The notes beneath the pieces are model-generated. The model saw only the letters and a list, made by a program, of their open reading frames with translations, was not told the origin of the DNA and did no database searches. The translations under genes and the position numbers were made by a program. A DNA stretch of 64,000 bases from Aciditerrimonas ferrireducens (lineage in GTDB: Bacteria > Actinomycetota > Acidimicrobiia > Acidimicrobiales > UBA8190). The DNA lies in assembly GCF_023130475.1 (NCBI RefSeq), contig NZ_JAKHEX010000003.1:62001-126000 (forward strand), given 5' to 3'. This document shows positions 43,208 through 51,725 of the stretch, piece after piece; within the stretch, counting starts at the first letter, position 1; the number at the start of each line of letters is the position of its first letter.

Positions 43208-43902
43208 TCCGGGACCAACGAGTCGTCCGGCTGCTGGGCCAGCTCGCTGGCCAGCTGGTCGAGACCGGCCGGGTCGCCGACCCGCACCGCCAGCCGGTCC
43301 CGTTCGACCAGCCACCGCCGGTTCAGCTCGTGGAGCTGGACCTGGGGGTCGAAGCGGTTCAACACCACCCGCACCCCGAAGGCCAGCCCGTCGCCCCGGG
43401 CCCCGTCGAGCGCGTCGAGGGAGAGCCGGACGTGGTTGATGGTCCCGAGGCCCGCGTCGGCCACCAGCAGGACCCAGTCGGGCCGCAGGAGCCGGGCCAG
43501 GTCCAGGACGTCGCCGTCGTGGCCCTGGGGGGCCCGCAGCCCCCCGGCCGTCTCCACCAGCCCGACCTCAACCCCGGCGGGCCAGTCGAGCGCGGCGAGC
43601 TCGCCGACCCCGAGGGGCGGGACCCCCAGGACCTCGGCGGCCATCGGCGGCGCCATGGGCACGGCCAGCCAACGCTCCCGCGGGCACACCTCGCCGGGGT
43701 CCTCGCCGCTCGCGGCCGCCAGGACCTCGGCGTCGGTGGGGCCCTCACCGGGGCCGAAGGACTGGGCCGGTTTCCGGGCCGCCACCGCGAGGCCCCAGGC
43801 CCGCCAGCGGGCCAGCAGCTGGGCCGACGTCCAGGTCTTGCCCACCTCGGTCCCGGTCCCGCACACCAGCACCACCACCCTCGGCCACCCCGGGCCCCTC
43901 AT
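43204..43902 (-). CDS. bioD: Dethiobiotin synthetase
   Basis: An ATP-dependent carboxylase closing the ureido ring of dethiobiotin. The 232-residue protein has VCGTGTEVGKTWTSAQLL (P-loop GTxTxVGKT), RKPAQSFGPGEGPTDAE, LVETAGGLRAP and LVADAGLGTINHV. ATG at 43902 overlaps the stop of the upstream fusion gene (ATGA), so it is translationally coupled to it. Confidence 0.94.
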   Translation of the reverse strand: MRGPGWPRVVVLVCGTGTEVGKTWTSAQLLARWRAWGLAVAARKPAQSFGPGEGPTDAEVLAAASGEDPGEVCPRERWLAVPMAPPMAAEVLGVPPLGVGELAALDWPAGVEVGLVETAGGLRAPQGHDGDVLDLARLLRPDWVLLVADAGLGTINHVRLSLDALDGARGDGLAFGVRVVLNRFDPQVQLHELNRRWLVERDRLAVRVGDPAGLDQLASELAQQPDDSLVPD

Positions 43903-46496
43903 GCTCGCCCTCCGCCGGGCAGCACCGCGGCCAGGGCGCCGAGGAGGCCCTCGACCTCCTCGGGCCGATGCTCGGCCGACAGGGTGACCCGCAGCCGGGA
44001 CGTGCCCGGCGGCACGGTCGGGGGCCGGATGGCCGGGACCAGGAACCCCCGGGCCTCGAGGTCCTCGGCCACCGCCAGGGCCGCCCGCTCCTCGCCCAGG
44101 ACGACCGGCACGATCGGGGACCGGCCCACCGCCGCCGGCAGCTCGAGGCCGAGGGCTCGCAGACCGGCCACCAGCTGCCCGGTCCGTTCGGCCAGGGCGG
44201 CCCGGCGGGCCTGGCCCTCCGCCGAACCGAGGACCTCCAGGGCGGCCAGGGCGGCCGCCGCGTCCGCAGGGCTCAAGGCGGTGGTGAAGATCCAGGACCT
44301 CCCCAGGTTCCGCACCAGGTCGACCAGGGGCCGGCTGCCGGCCACGAAACCCCCTTGGCTGCCCAGGTGCTTCGAGAGGGTCCCCACCCGGGCGTGGGCC
44401 ACCCCCTCCAGGGCCGCCCCGGGGTCGGGGCCGAGCACCCCGTGGGCCTCGTCGAGGACCAGCAGGGCCCCGTGGCGCCGGCAGCATTCGGCCAGGTCCT
44501 CGACCGGGGCCCAGTCCCCGTCCATCGAGAAGACCGTGTCGCTCACCACCACCGCCGGGCCCCCGTGCCCGCCCAGCCGGGCCTCGAGCGCCTCGAGGTC
44601 CCCGTGCGGGTAGACGGCCACCTGGGCCCGGGAGAGCCGGCAGCCGTCCACGATCGACGCGTGGTTCCGCTCGTCCGAGCAGATCAGCACGTCCTCGCCG
44701 CCCAGCGCCCCGAGCACCGCCAGGTTGGCGGCGAAACCGCTTGGGAACACCACGGTGTCCTCCTCGCCCGCCCACCGGGCCAGGGCCTCTTCGAGGGCCT
44801 CGTGGACCGGCCGGGTCCCGGTGACCAGCCGGGACGCCCCCGCCCCGCTGCCCCAGCGGGCCAGGGCGGCGCTGGCGGCCGCTCGGACCGCCGGGTGGGT
44901 GCTGAGCCCCAGGTAGTCGTTGCCGGCGAACGACACCACTCGGCCCCGCCCAGCCAGCCGCCCCCGGACCCCGAAGGCGTCGAACACCCGGGGCGCCCGC
45001 CACCGCCCAGCCGCCACCAGCGCCTCGCGCCGCGCTGCCAACCGGTCCGCCCAGCGCGCCCCGGCCGGCCCCCAGGCTCGCGGCCCGAGGGGGACCGGGG
45101 CCGCTTGGGTCGAGCCGGCCTCACCGAGCGACGCGCTGGCGGCCGCCAGGTCCGGTTCGCAGACCTCGGCCAGGGCGCCGGCCAGCACCTCGACGAGCTC
45201 CTCGGCCTCCGCCGCCGTGGTGGTGAGCGGCGGCATGAGCACGATCACGTCGCCCAGGGGCCGAAGCAGCACCCCTCGGCGGACCGCAGCGGCGCAGACC
45301 CGCCGCCCCCAGCGCAGCCCGGGTCGGGGCGGGACCAGCTCGACCCCGGTCATGAGGCCCCGCTGGCGCACCTCCCGCACCGCCGGGTGCTTCGCGACCC
45401 GACGGGCCAGCAGGTCGGCCAGCTGCTCGGCCAGGGCCGCGACGCCGGCGAGCACCCAGGGCTGCCGGACGAGGCGCAGGTGCGCCAGCGCCACGGCCGC
45501 CGCCAGGGCGTTGCCCCCGAAGGAGTGGCCGTGCGCCAGGGTCCTCGGCCCGAGGTCCTCGCCGAGGAACGCCTCGTAGACCCGCTCGGCGCAGACCGTG
45601 GCGGACATCGGCAGGTAGCCACCGGTCAGGCCCTTGCCCAGGCAGAGCACCTCGGGCCGGATCCCGCAGACCTCCGAGGCGAAGAGGGCCCCGGTGCGGC
45701 CGAAGCCGGTGGCCACCTCGTCGGCCACCACCAACACCCCCCGCTCCTGGGCGGCCCGCACCACCCGGGCCACGTCCTCGGGCTCGGCCACGAGCATCCC
45801 CGAGGCCCCCTGGACCAACGGCTCCAGGACGAGGGCAGCCAGCCGCTCGTGCTGGGCATCGAGCACGGCCAGGGCCGCCTCGGCCCACCCGGGGTGGTCG
45901 TAGCCGGGGGTCCGCAGCACCGGGAACCGCAGGGGATCGAAGACTGCGGTCTCGAAACCCCCCGCCCCGAGGGACAGCGAACCCACGCTGTCCCCGTGGT
46001 AGGCGGCGCCCAGGCAGAGGAACAGGTTCCGCTCCCCCGCCCCCTGGTTGGCCCAGAACTGGAAGCAGATCTTCAGGGCCTGCTCGACGGCCGACGCCCC
46101 GTCGGAGGCGAAGAGCACGTGGGGCCGCTCCACCGGCACCACCTCGGCCAGGGCCTCGGCCAGCTCCACCACCACCCGGTTGCCGTTGCCCAGCAGCGTG
46201 CTGTGGGCCACCTTGTCGAGCTGCTCCCGCACCGCGGCGTCCAGGGCTGGCACCCGGTGGCCGAGGGTGGTCACCCACAACGAGGAGATGCCGTCGAAGT
46301 AGCGCCGGCCGGCCACGTCCACCAGGTGCCGGCCCTCGGCCCGCTCCACGATCACCGGGGCGTTCTCGGCGAAGCACGCCATCTGGGTGAAGCCGTGCCA
46401 CACCACCGCCTGGTCCCGAGCCACCCACCTCGCGTGCCGCGCCTCCGGCCCTTCGCTCCCCTGCCCGGGGGACCCGGGCCCACTCCTCGTCTCCAT
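43899..46496 (-). CDS. BioA/BioK-BioF fusion: DAPA aminotransferase plus 8-amino-7-oxononanoate synthase
   Basis: One open frame of 865 residues with two full PLP enzymes. Residues ~1-440 are a DAPA aminotransferase: VVWHGFTQMACF, VADEVATGFGRTG, LCLGKGLTGGYLPMSAT (PLP Lys near 287) and RPLGDVIVLMPP. AHSTLLG, KGLTGGYLP and Phe in place of E. coli BioA Tyr17 resemble the lysine-using BioK of Bacillus more than SAM-using BioA. A ~40-residue linker follows. Residues ~480-865 are BioF: SFAGNDYLGLSTHPAV, LDEAHGVLGPD and TLSKHLGSQGGFV (PLP Lys near 709). The two reactions are consecutive in biotin synthesis, BioF first. ATG at 46496; the upstream frame is not protein-like. Confidence 0.9.
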   Translation of the reverse strand: METRSGPGSPGQGSEGPEARHARWVARDQAVVWHGFTQMACFAENAPVIVERAEGRHLVDVAGRRYFDGISSLWVTTLGHRVPALDAAVREQLDKVAHSTLLGNGNRVVVELAEALAEVVPVERPHVLFASDGASAVEQALKICFQFWANQGAGERNLFLCLGAAYHGDSVGSLSLGAGGFETAVFDPLRFPVLRTPGYDHPGWAEAALAVLDAQHERLAALVLEPLVQGASGMLVAEPEDVARVVRAAQERGVLVVADEVATGFGRTGALFASEVCGIRPEVLCLGKGLTGGYLPMSATVCAERVYEAFLGEDLGPRTLAHGHSFGGNALAAAVALAHLRLVRQPWVLAGVAALAEQLADLLARRVAKHPAVREVRQRGLMTGVELVPPRPGLRWGRRVCAAAVRRGVLLRPLGDVIVLMPPLTTTAAEAEELVEVLAGALAEVCEPDLAAASASLGEAGSTQAAPVPLGPRAWGPAGARWADRLAARREALVAAGRWRAPRVFDAFGVRGRLAGRGRVVSFAGNDYLGLSTHPAVRAAASAALARWGSGAGASRLVTGTRPVHEALEEALARWAGEEDTVVFPSGFAANLAVLGALGGEDVLICSDERNHASIVDGCRLSRAQVAVYPHGDLEALEARLGGHGGPAVVVSDTVFSMDGDWAPVEDLAECCRRHGALLVLDEAHGVLGPDPGAALEGVAHARVGTLSKHLGSQGGFVAGSRPLVDLVRNLGRSWIFTTALSPADAAAALAALEVLGSAEGQARRAALAERTGQLVAGLRALGLELPAAVGRSPIVPVVLGEERAALAVAEDLEARGFLVPAIRPPTVPPGTSRLRVTLSAEHRPEEVEGLLGALAAVLPGGGRA

Positions 46497-46680
46497 CGCC
46501 CCGAGTCTCCAGAGCGACGCCCAGGCTCGTCCAGTTGGGTCCCCTCCCGGTGCCCGGCCGGCACCGTCGGCGCCCGTGCCATGATCCGACCCGGGAGGGA
46601 CCCGGCGCGGGTCCCTGCGCGCACCCCGGCGGTCGCGGCCGACTCGGTCCCGACCGCCCCGGACGAACCTGGAGGGACCC

Positions 46681-47166
46681 ATGGACCGCATCGGCGTCGT
46701 CGACACCATGTTCGCCCGCTACGACATGGGCGCCGAAGCGGTCGACGAGCTCCGCCACTGCCCCGGTCACGGCACCCGCTTCGAGATCCTCCGCCGGACG
46801 GTGCCCGGCTTCAAGGACCTCGGCGTGGCCTGCAAGAAGCTCATCCAGGAGGAGGGCTGCCGGATCGTCGTGGCCCTCGGCATGCCCGGTCGGGCCCCCA
46901 TCGACCAGGTCTGCGCCCACGAGGCCTCCCAAGGCATCATGCTCGCCCAGCTCCTCACCAACACCCACATCCTGGAGGTCTTCGTCCACGAAACCGAGGA
47001 GGAGGACCCGGCGAAGCTGGCGGCGGTCTGCGTCGACCGGGCCCGCAAGCACGCCCGCAACGCCTACTGGCTGCTCTACGAGCCCGAGCAGCTCACCCGG
47101 CGGGCCGGCCAGGGGGTCCGCCAGGGCTACACCGACGCCGGCCCCCTTCTCCCCCCCGCCGACTAG
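46681..47166 (+). CDS. ribC: Riboflavin synthase, archaeal type
   Basis: A 161-residue protein of the lumazine-synthase-like riboflavin synthases known from methanogens. It has IGVVDTMFARYDMGAEAVDE, VPGFKDLGVACKKLIQEEGC, VALGMPGRAPIDQVCAHEAS, LMLAQL-like IMLAQLLTNTHILEVFVHE and a C-terminal GVRQGYTDAGP, all matching Methanocaldococcus RibC as I recall it, and is unlike the duplicated RibE of most bacteria. ATG at 46681 has GGAGGG at 4 bases. Divergent from the biotin fusion gene; no other rib gene nearby. A transfer from archaea at some point is inferred. Confidence 0.88.
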   Translation: MDRIGVVDTMFARYDMGAEAVDELRHCPGHGTRFEILRRTVPGFKDLGVACKKLIQEEGCRIVVALGMPGRAPIDQVCAHEASQGIMLAQLLTNTHILEVFVHETEEEDPAKLAAVCVDRARKHARNAYWLLYEPEQLTRRAGQGVRQGYTDAGPLLPPAD

Positions 47167-47195
47167 CCCCGGCCGACCCGAGGCACCGGCCCTGC

Positions 47196-48458
47196 TCATC
47201 CGAGGGCCAGACCCCAGTCGGTCCCCCGCTCTCGTGACGGGCCCCGATCCCGCCAGGCCTCGATCCGCGGGGTGGTCAGCTCGACCCTGACTTCGGCCAC
47301 CCCGGGTCCCCCAACCCCCCGCCCGACGTCCGGGGGGGCCAGGCGCGCCCAGAGCCCTTCCGCGCTGGCCCGCAGCCAGGTCGCGCCCCCCGGTTCGTTC
47401 GGGGCCAGCTCGCCGAGCACCCAGCCGACCGCCGCCACGACGTGCCGCGGCGCCACCGGGCGGCCCCGCTCCCGCAGCAGCCGCCCGGCCCGGGCCGACA
47501 CCTGGGCGGCGAGCTGCCCAGGTTCCATCCCTGCCCCGTGGTCCCGCTGCCGGTCGGCCCGGCCGGCCTCGAGCACCGCGCTGAGCCAGTCGCCGGTCAA
47601 TCCGACGGCTGCCGCCCGGGCCTGCCAGCCCGGGAGCAGGTCGGCCAGCTGGACGCCAGGGTCCTTGGCCGCCCGGGTCCGCCGGGCCGCCACCTCGGGG
47701 GAGGCACCCGGCCCGGCTCGGGCCAGCTCCTCGGCGATCTGGCGGCTGCGCTGCGAGAAGCACGCCAGCGCCCGGGGCTCGAAGCCGACCAGGTCGGCCC
47801 GGCCCCGCCGTCCGGGCTCGAACCCCACCCCCAGGGCGGCCACCAGGCCGGCTCGCAGCTCGGCGTGGTAGAGGGCGTCGGCAGCCGCTCGATGGGCGTA
47901 GAACCCCCGGCCGTCCAGCGACCGCCAGGGCCCCTCGACCCCCTCGAGCGGTCGGCCCAGGTTGGCCACGACGACGTGACAGTGCAGGTGCGGGTCGAGG
48001 GCCCGGCTGGTCCGGTGCACCATGGCCGCCCCCACCAGGCCGCCGACCGCCTCGACCCGGCGGACCCCGCCGTCGGCCACCCGCAGCCCCGCGGCCCGCT
48101 CCTCGAGGTAGCCGAGGGCGCGGGCAACGGCCCGCTGGTGGCACGCCAGCACCACCGACCCGACCTCCGCCCCGGCCAGGGTGGCCAGCAGGCTGACCGA
48201 CTTCGGCGCAGCGAAGGTCAGGTCGTAGGCGCCGACCCGTCGGGCCGAAAGGGAGGGCCCGAGGGGTTCGCCGCTCTCGGGGTGGCACCCGGCCAACAGC
48301 CGCTCGAACGGCTCCCGGGCGACCGTCCCCGCCAGCCCGAGCGCGCCGACGCCGCGACCCAGCCACTGTCCGGCCGGCTCGGCTCCGGTCCCGGTGCCCT
48401 CGGCTGGCGCCAGGTAGTAGGCCCCACCCGCCGGACCCACCTTGCCGAGCCGCAGCAC
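47196..48458 (-). CDS. Stand-alone MobF/TrwC-type relaxase domain
   Basis: A 420-residue protein with the relaxase half of conjugative TraI/TrwC proteins. Two adjacent tyrosines (GGAYYL, Y14-Y15) are at the N-terminus, EPAGQWLGRGVGALGL follows, and the metal-binding three-His motif is DPHLHCHVVVANL (about 157-161). There is no helicase part: the protein ends after an unassigned C-terminal half (about 250-420). GTG at 48458 follows GGGAGG by 5 bases. No other conjugation gene is in the window, so it is either an element remnant or a domesticated rolling-circle nickase. Confidence 0.82.
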   Translation of the reverse strand: MLRLGKVGPAGGAYYLAPAEGTGTGAEPAGQWLGRGVGALGLAGTVAREPFERLLAGCHPESGEPLGPSLSARRVGAYDLTFAAPKSVSLLATLAGAEVGSVVLACHQRAVARALGYLEERAAGLRVADGGVRRVEAVGGLVGAAMVHRTSRALDPHLHCHVVVANLGRPLEGVEGPWRSLDGRGFYAHRAAADALYHAELRAGLVAALGVGFEPGRRGRADLVGFEPRALACFSQRSRQIAEELARAGPGASPEVAARRTRAAKDPGVQLADLLPGWQARAAAVGLTGDWLSAVLEAGRADRQRDHGAGMEPGQLAAQVSARAGRLLRERGRPVAPRHVVAAVGWVLGELAPNEPGGATWLRASAEGLWARLAPPDVGRGVGGPGVAEVRVELTTPRIEAWRDRGPSRERGTDWGLALG

Positions 48459-48561
48459 CTGCCTCCCGCCGCCGGTGGGTCCGGGGGCACTGCGGTGCCG
48501 AGCAGACCGACCGGGCGGAAGCCCGGGGCCGACCTCAGGCTAGACGGTCACCAAGGTACTT

Positions 48562-50607
48562 TCAAGTGCTTTTACTCTTTTCCGCGTTTTTTCCGTAACG
48601 CTGGAGGATCCGGCGCGCGGTCGTCGGCCCGAGGGACGCCAGGCTGGCCGGGGCGAGCAGGCGACCATGGGGGCCGAGGCGGACCAGCAGCCGTCCCAGC
48701 CAGGCTTCTCCGCTGACCGCCAAGGTGGCCACCGCCCCGCCGCCGGGCCGCTCCTCGACCTCGAGGGCTGGCACCCCTTCGAGCAGCCGCCGGCCCTCGG
48801 CGTCCACCGCCAGCTGGACCACCGTGGCCTCCGCCTCGACGGCCCCCTCGGTCAGGTCCCCAGCCGCCGATGCCTCGGCGGGTCGGCCCGTGGGCTCGGC
48901 GGCCAGGATCCGGTCCACCCGGTAGCGCCGCAGATCGCCCGTCCCGGGCGTTTGGGCCACCAGATACCAGTGCCCCCGAGCGCTGGTCAGGGCCACCGGG
49001 TCGACCTCGCGCGCCACCTCCTCGTCCCGGCCGGCCACCCAGTAGCGCACCGCCAGGCGCTGCCTCTCTTCGAGAGCCCGCCGGACCGTCGGCAGGTACG
49101 CCGGCTCGTCGAGGTCCACGCTCAGCACTCCCCGGGCCCCGAGGGACGCCTCCAGCTTCGCCAGCGCCTGGGCCAGGGCGGCCCCGTCCTCGGCCAGGCC
49201 CGGCACCCCGGCCACGGCCCGACCGGCGGCCACCAGGGCGAGGCCCTCGGCCGGGGTCAGACGCCGGGGTCGCGCCAGGGCCGGGTCCAGGTGCGCCTCG
49301 ACCTCCTCGTCCCCGACGATGATCTCCATGAGCTGGTCCGGGGTGTAGGGCGGCAGGCCGCAGCAGGCGGCCAGCTCCAGGTCGGCTTGCAGCTCCTCGG
49401 GGCTCGTCCCGAACCGATCGGCCAGGGCCCGAAGCGGCATCCGGCCCTGGCGGGCCAAGACGGTCAGCACCGCCAGCAGCCGAAGGAGCCGACTGCCGGC
49501 GTCCCGACTGCCCCGGTCCGTCCGGGGGGCTGTCCGCCCTCCCGTCCCCAGCCCGGGGCGCCTTTCGGACCCCGCGAGGCCCGGCGGCGCTCCGTCGTCC
49601 TCGGGCTCGGCACCCGTCGGCCCTTCGGCCTGGCCCTCCAGCCAGCGGATCAGCTCCTCGCGCAGTGCCGGGGGACCGAGCAGCTCGGCGTGCTCCCCGA
49701 AGTCCAGCAGCCAGCTGCGCAGCGCCGCCCGGTTGGTCACCTCGAGGGTGAGCACGACGCTGCCGTCGGGCTCCTCGGCCACCGTAGCGCTCGGCCCCAC
49801 GTCCTCGAGGGCGCTCGGGGCCAGCGGGGCAGCCACTCTCAGCTGGGCCACCACCGCCTCCTCCTGCCCGGCCCGCCAGGGCAGCCCCGTCCAGGCGGCC
49901 TCGGGGTCGAACCCCTCGGGCGGGGGACCCAGGGCCTCCTCGAGGCGGGGCTGGTCCTCGATGCGGTCCACGCGGTAGGTCCGGCCGGCCCGCCGGTCGA
50001 CGTCCCACCCCACCAGGTACCACCAGCCCCGGTGGAACCGCAGCTGCGCCGGGACCACCCGCCGCTCCTGGCCCCCGTGACGGAACCGCACCCCCTGGCG
50101 GCGGCTCAAGGCGCTGAAGAGCACCGGCAGGGCGGGCAGGAGCGGCACCTCGGCCACCGTCGGCCCGGCGCTCCCCGGGCCGGACCCGCCCGGACCCGGG
50201 CCCTCTTGGACCGGGCCCTCGGGGAGCGGGCCCTCGGGGAGCGGGCCCTCGGGGAGCGGGGCGCCCAGGCGCCACAGGCCCAGGCGACCACTAGCATCCC
50301 CGCCATGGACGGCCGCGACCGCCAGGTTGAGGGCCACCTGCTCCTCGGGGGTGAGGTCCAGGTCCTGCAGGTAGAAGTCCTCCGGTCGGATCCGGTACCC
50401 GACCTGCTCAGGCCCGGGCACCGGCAGAGTGCTCACCACGATCCCCTGCTCCCGCAAGGTCCGCTTGTCCCGTTCGAACGCCTGCCGTCGGGCCTCTCCC
50501 GGCGGGGGGTAGCCGGGCACGGCGTCGGCGATCTCCTGCAAGGTCTTCGGCGGTCCCTCCTGGAGCAGGGTCAGGACGAGGTTGGTCAAGCGCTCCAGCC
50601 GGTCCAC
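48562..50607 (-). CDS. pafBC: Fused PafBC, WYL-domain DNA-damage-response activator
   Basis: A 681-residue protein holding two consecutive HTH-WYL units, PafB (about 1-310) and PafC (about 365-681). PafB starts VDRLERLTNLVLTLLQEGPP and has GWWYLVGWDVDRRAGRTYRV; PafC has LLRLLAVLTVLARQGRMPLR and GHWYLVAQTPGTGDLRRYRV. PafB and PafC are separate neighbours in mycobacteria and activate LexA-independent DNA-damage promoters; natural fusions are known in a few actinobacteria. A PLPEG repeat lies in the PafB half. GTG at 50607 is chosen because TAACCT lies 7 bases upstream; a GTG at 50643 would add 12 residues. Confidence 0.87.
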   Translation of the reverse strand: MDRLERLTNLVLTLLQEGPPKTLQEIADAVPGYPPPGEARRQAFERDKRTLREQGIVVSTLPVPGPEQVGYRIRPEDFYLQDLDLTPEEQVALNLAVAAVHGGDASGRLGLWRLGAPLPEGPLPEGPLPEGPVQEGPGPGGSGPGSAGPTVAEVPLLPALPVLFSALSRRQGVRFRHGGQERRVVPAQLRFHRGWWYLVGWDVDRRAGRTYRVDRIEDQPRLEEALGPPPEGFDPEAAWTGLPWRAGQEEAVVAQLRVAAPLAPSALEDVGPSATVAEEPDGSVVLTLEVTNRAALRSWLLDFGEHAELLGPPALREELIRWLEGQAEGPTGAEPEDDGAPPGLAGSERRPGLGTGGRTAPRTDRGSRDAGSRLLRLLAVLTVLARQGRMPLRALADRFGTSPEELQADLELAACCGLPPYTPDQLMEIIVGDEEVEAHLDPALARPRRLTPAEGLALVAAGRAVAGVPGLAEDGAALAQALAKLEASLGARGVLSVDLDEPAYLPTVRRALEERQRLAVRYWVAGRDEEVAREVDPVALTSARGHWYLVAQTPGTGDLRRYRVDRILAAEPTGRPAEASAAGDLTEGAVEAEATVVQLAVDAEGRRLLEGVPALEVEERPGGGAVATLAVSGEAWLGRLLVRLGPHGRLLAPASLASLGPTTARRILQRYGKNAEKSKST
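50213..50257. repeat. Three tandem 15-base repeats inside pafBC
   Basis: GGGCCCTCGGGGAGC repeated three times without change, encoding PLPEG x3 in the linker before the first WYL core. A length-variable site is likely. Confidence 0.8.
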
Positions 50608-50614
50608 CCCGTCC

Positions 50615-50620
50615 AGGTTA
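50615..50620 (-). promoter_or_regulatory. -10 element of a leaderless pafBC promoter
   Basis: TAACCT on the minus strand ends 7 bases before the GTG at 50607. Confidence 0.5.
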
Positions 50621-50648
50621 GGCGTGGACTCGCGGGAGGCCACGGACC

Positions 50649-51677
50649 GTGAGACCCCGGGGCGATCCCTGGGCTTTCCATCCCCACCCCTTGGCGCTCC
50701 TGGCCGTCGCCCTGGTCACCGCCGGGGTCCTCTGGGCCCAGCAGGCCACCGAGGGGGACCCGGTCCGCCGCCGTCAGCGCCGACTCCTGGCCGGCGGTGC
50801 CCTGGCGCTCCTGGTCGCCGTCTGGTGGCCGCTCGCCGACCTGGCCGCCCACTGGTCGTTGCTGGCCCTGGTCGTCCAGCGGCTCCTCCTGACCCTCGTG
50901 GCTGCACCCTTGCTCCTCGCAGCCCTGCCCGCCGAGGCCCTGGCCCGTCTCACCCGGCCCTTCCTCGCCGACCTGGCCCTCGAGGTCCTGACCCTCCCCG
51001 CCGTGGCCGTCGCGCTCTTCACCCTCGTGGCCGTCGGCACCCTGCTGCCCCCGGCCGTGGCCTTCGACTCGGCCGGCGGCTGGCACGCCGGGCTCTTCGA
51101 CGCTCTCCTGCTCGGCGCGGGCTTCGTCCTGTGGGGACCGGTCCTCGAGCACGTCCCGGGGGCCAGTCGACCCGGACCCCTCGGGGTCGCCGTCTACCTC
51201 GTGGTCCAGTCCCTCGTGCCCACCTTCTTGGCCCTGGTCTTCGTCTTCGCCCGCCACCCCCTCTACCCCGCCTACGCCCGGGCCGGTGGCGCCATCGGCC
51301 TCTCCCCGCTGGCTGACCAGGAGATCGCCGGGATCGTCGGCAAGGTCGGCACCTTGCCGATCCTCTGGACCGTGGCCTGGCGGGAGCTGGCCCGGGCCCG
51401 ACGAGCCGAGGAGACCGGCCAGGACGCCCGGCCGCTGCGGTGGCTCGACGTCGAGCGGCGCCTCGCCCGGGCCGAGCGACGCGAAGGGCGTGCCCTGGCA
51501 AGGAACCGCCGGGCTGCTCGTCGACCGCCTCGCCAGCGCCGACGGGTGCTCGCCCGCCCCCAGCTCGTCGCCTACTTCCCCACCGTCGACGCCCCTGGGC
51601 CGGAGCACCCGGACGGGGAGCCCCCGGCGGAGGGCACCAACCCCGAGGCACCCGGCCCGGACCCCCGCCAGAAGTGA
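50649..51677 (+). CDS. CtaG-type cytochrome c oxidase assembly membrane protein
   Basis: A 342-residue polytopic protein of the caa3_CtaG family. About seven hydrophobic helices span residues 14-245, with HPHPLALLAVALVTAGVLWA at the start, LLLTLVAAPLLLAALPAE and YLVVQSLVPTFLALVFVFAR. The C-terminal 100 residues are basic, then acidic and soluble. The family assists copper delivery/assembly of haem-copper oxidases. GTG at 50649 has GGGAGG about 9 bases upstream. Divergent from pafBC. Confidence 0.83.
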   Translation: MRPRGDPWAFHPHPLALLAVALVTAGVLWAQQATEGDPVRRRQRRLLAGGALALLVAVWWPLADLAAHWSLLALVVQRLLLTLVAAPLLLAALPAEALARLTRPFLADLALEVLTLPAVAVALFTLVAVGTLLPPAVAFDSAGGWHAGLFDALLLGAGFVLWGPVLEHVPGASRPGPLGVAVYLVVQSLVPTFLALVFVFARHPLYPAYARAGGAIGLSPLADQEIAGIVGKVGTLPILWTVAWRELARARRAEETGQDARPLRWLDVERRLARAERREGRALARNRRAARRPPRQRRRVLARPQLVAYFPTVDAPGPEHPDGEPPAEGTNPEAPGPDPRQK

Positions 51678-51712
51678 CCGGCGGGTCACTGGAGCGGCCC
51701 CGGGCGCACTCC

Positions 51713-51718
51713 TAACCT
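51713..51718 (+). promoter_or_regulatory. -10 element of a leaderless accD-like promoter
   Basis: TAACCT ends exactly 7 bases before the GTG at 51726. Confidence 0.5.
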
Positions 51719-51725
51719 GCCGAGC

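Noticed and set aside
46497-46680. FMN (RFN) riboswitch upstream of the riboflavin synthase gene
   Set aside because: No AGGGGC...GAYTCC-type RFN core is seen in the 184-base divergent region, and the gene has a plain GGAGGG ribosome site.
43968-47237. A 1089-codon plus-strand open frame opposite the biotin fusion gene
   Set aside because: It is the antisense shadow of BioA/BioF and runs out of frame through the riboflavin synthase; the composition is low-complexity.
50608-50648. PafBC-dependent (TGTC-N8-TANNNT) autoregulatory promoter at pafBC
   Set aside because: The -10 is present but no TGTC lies eight bases before it; the same check failed for dinG, uppS and leuS.
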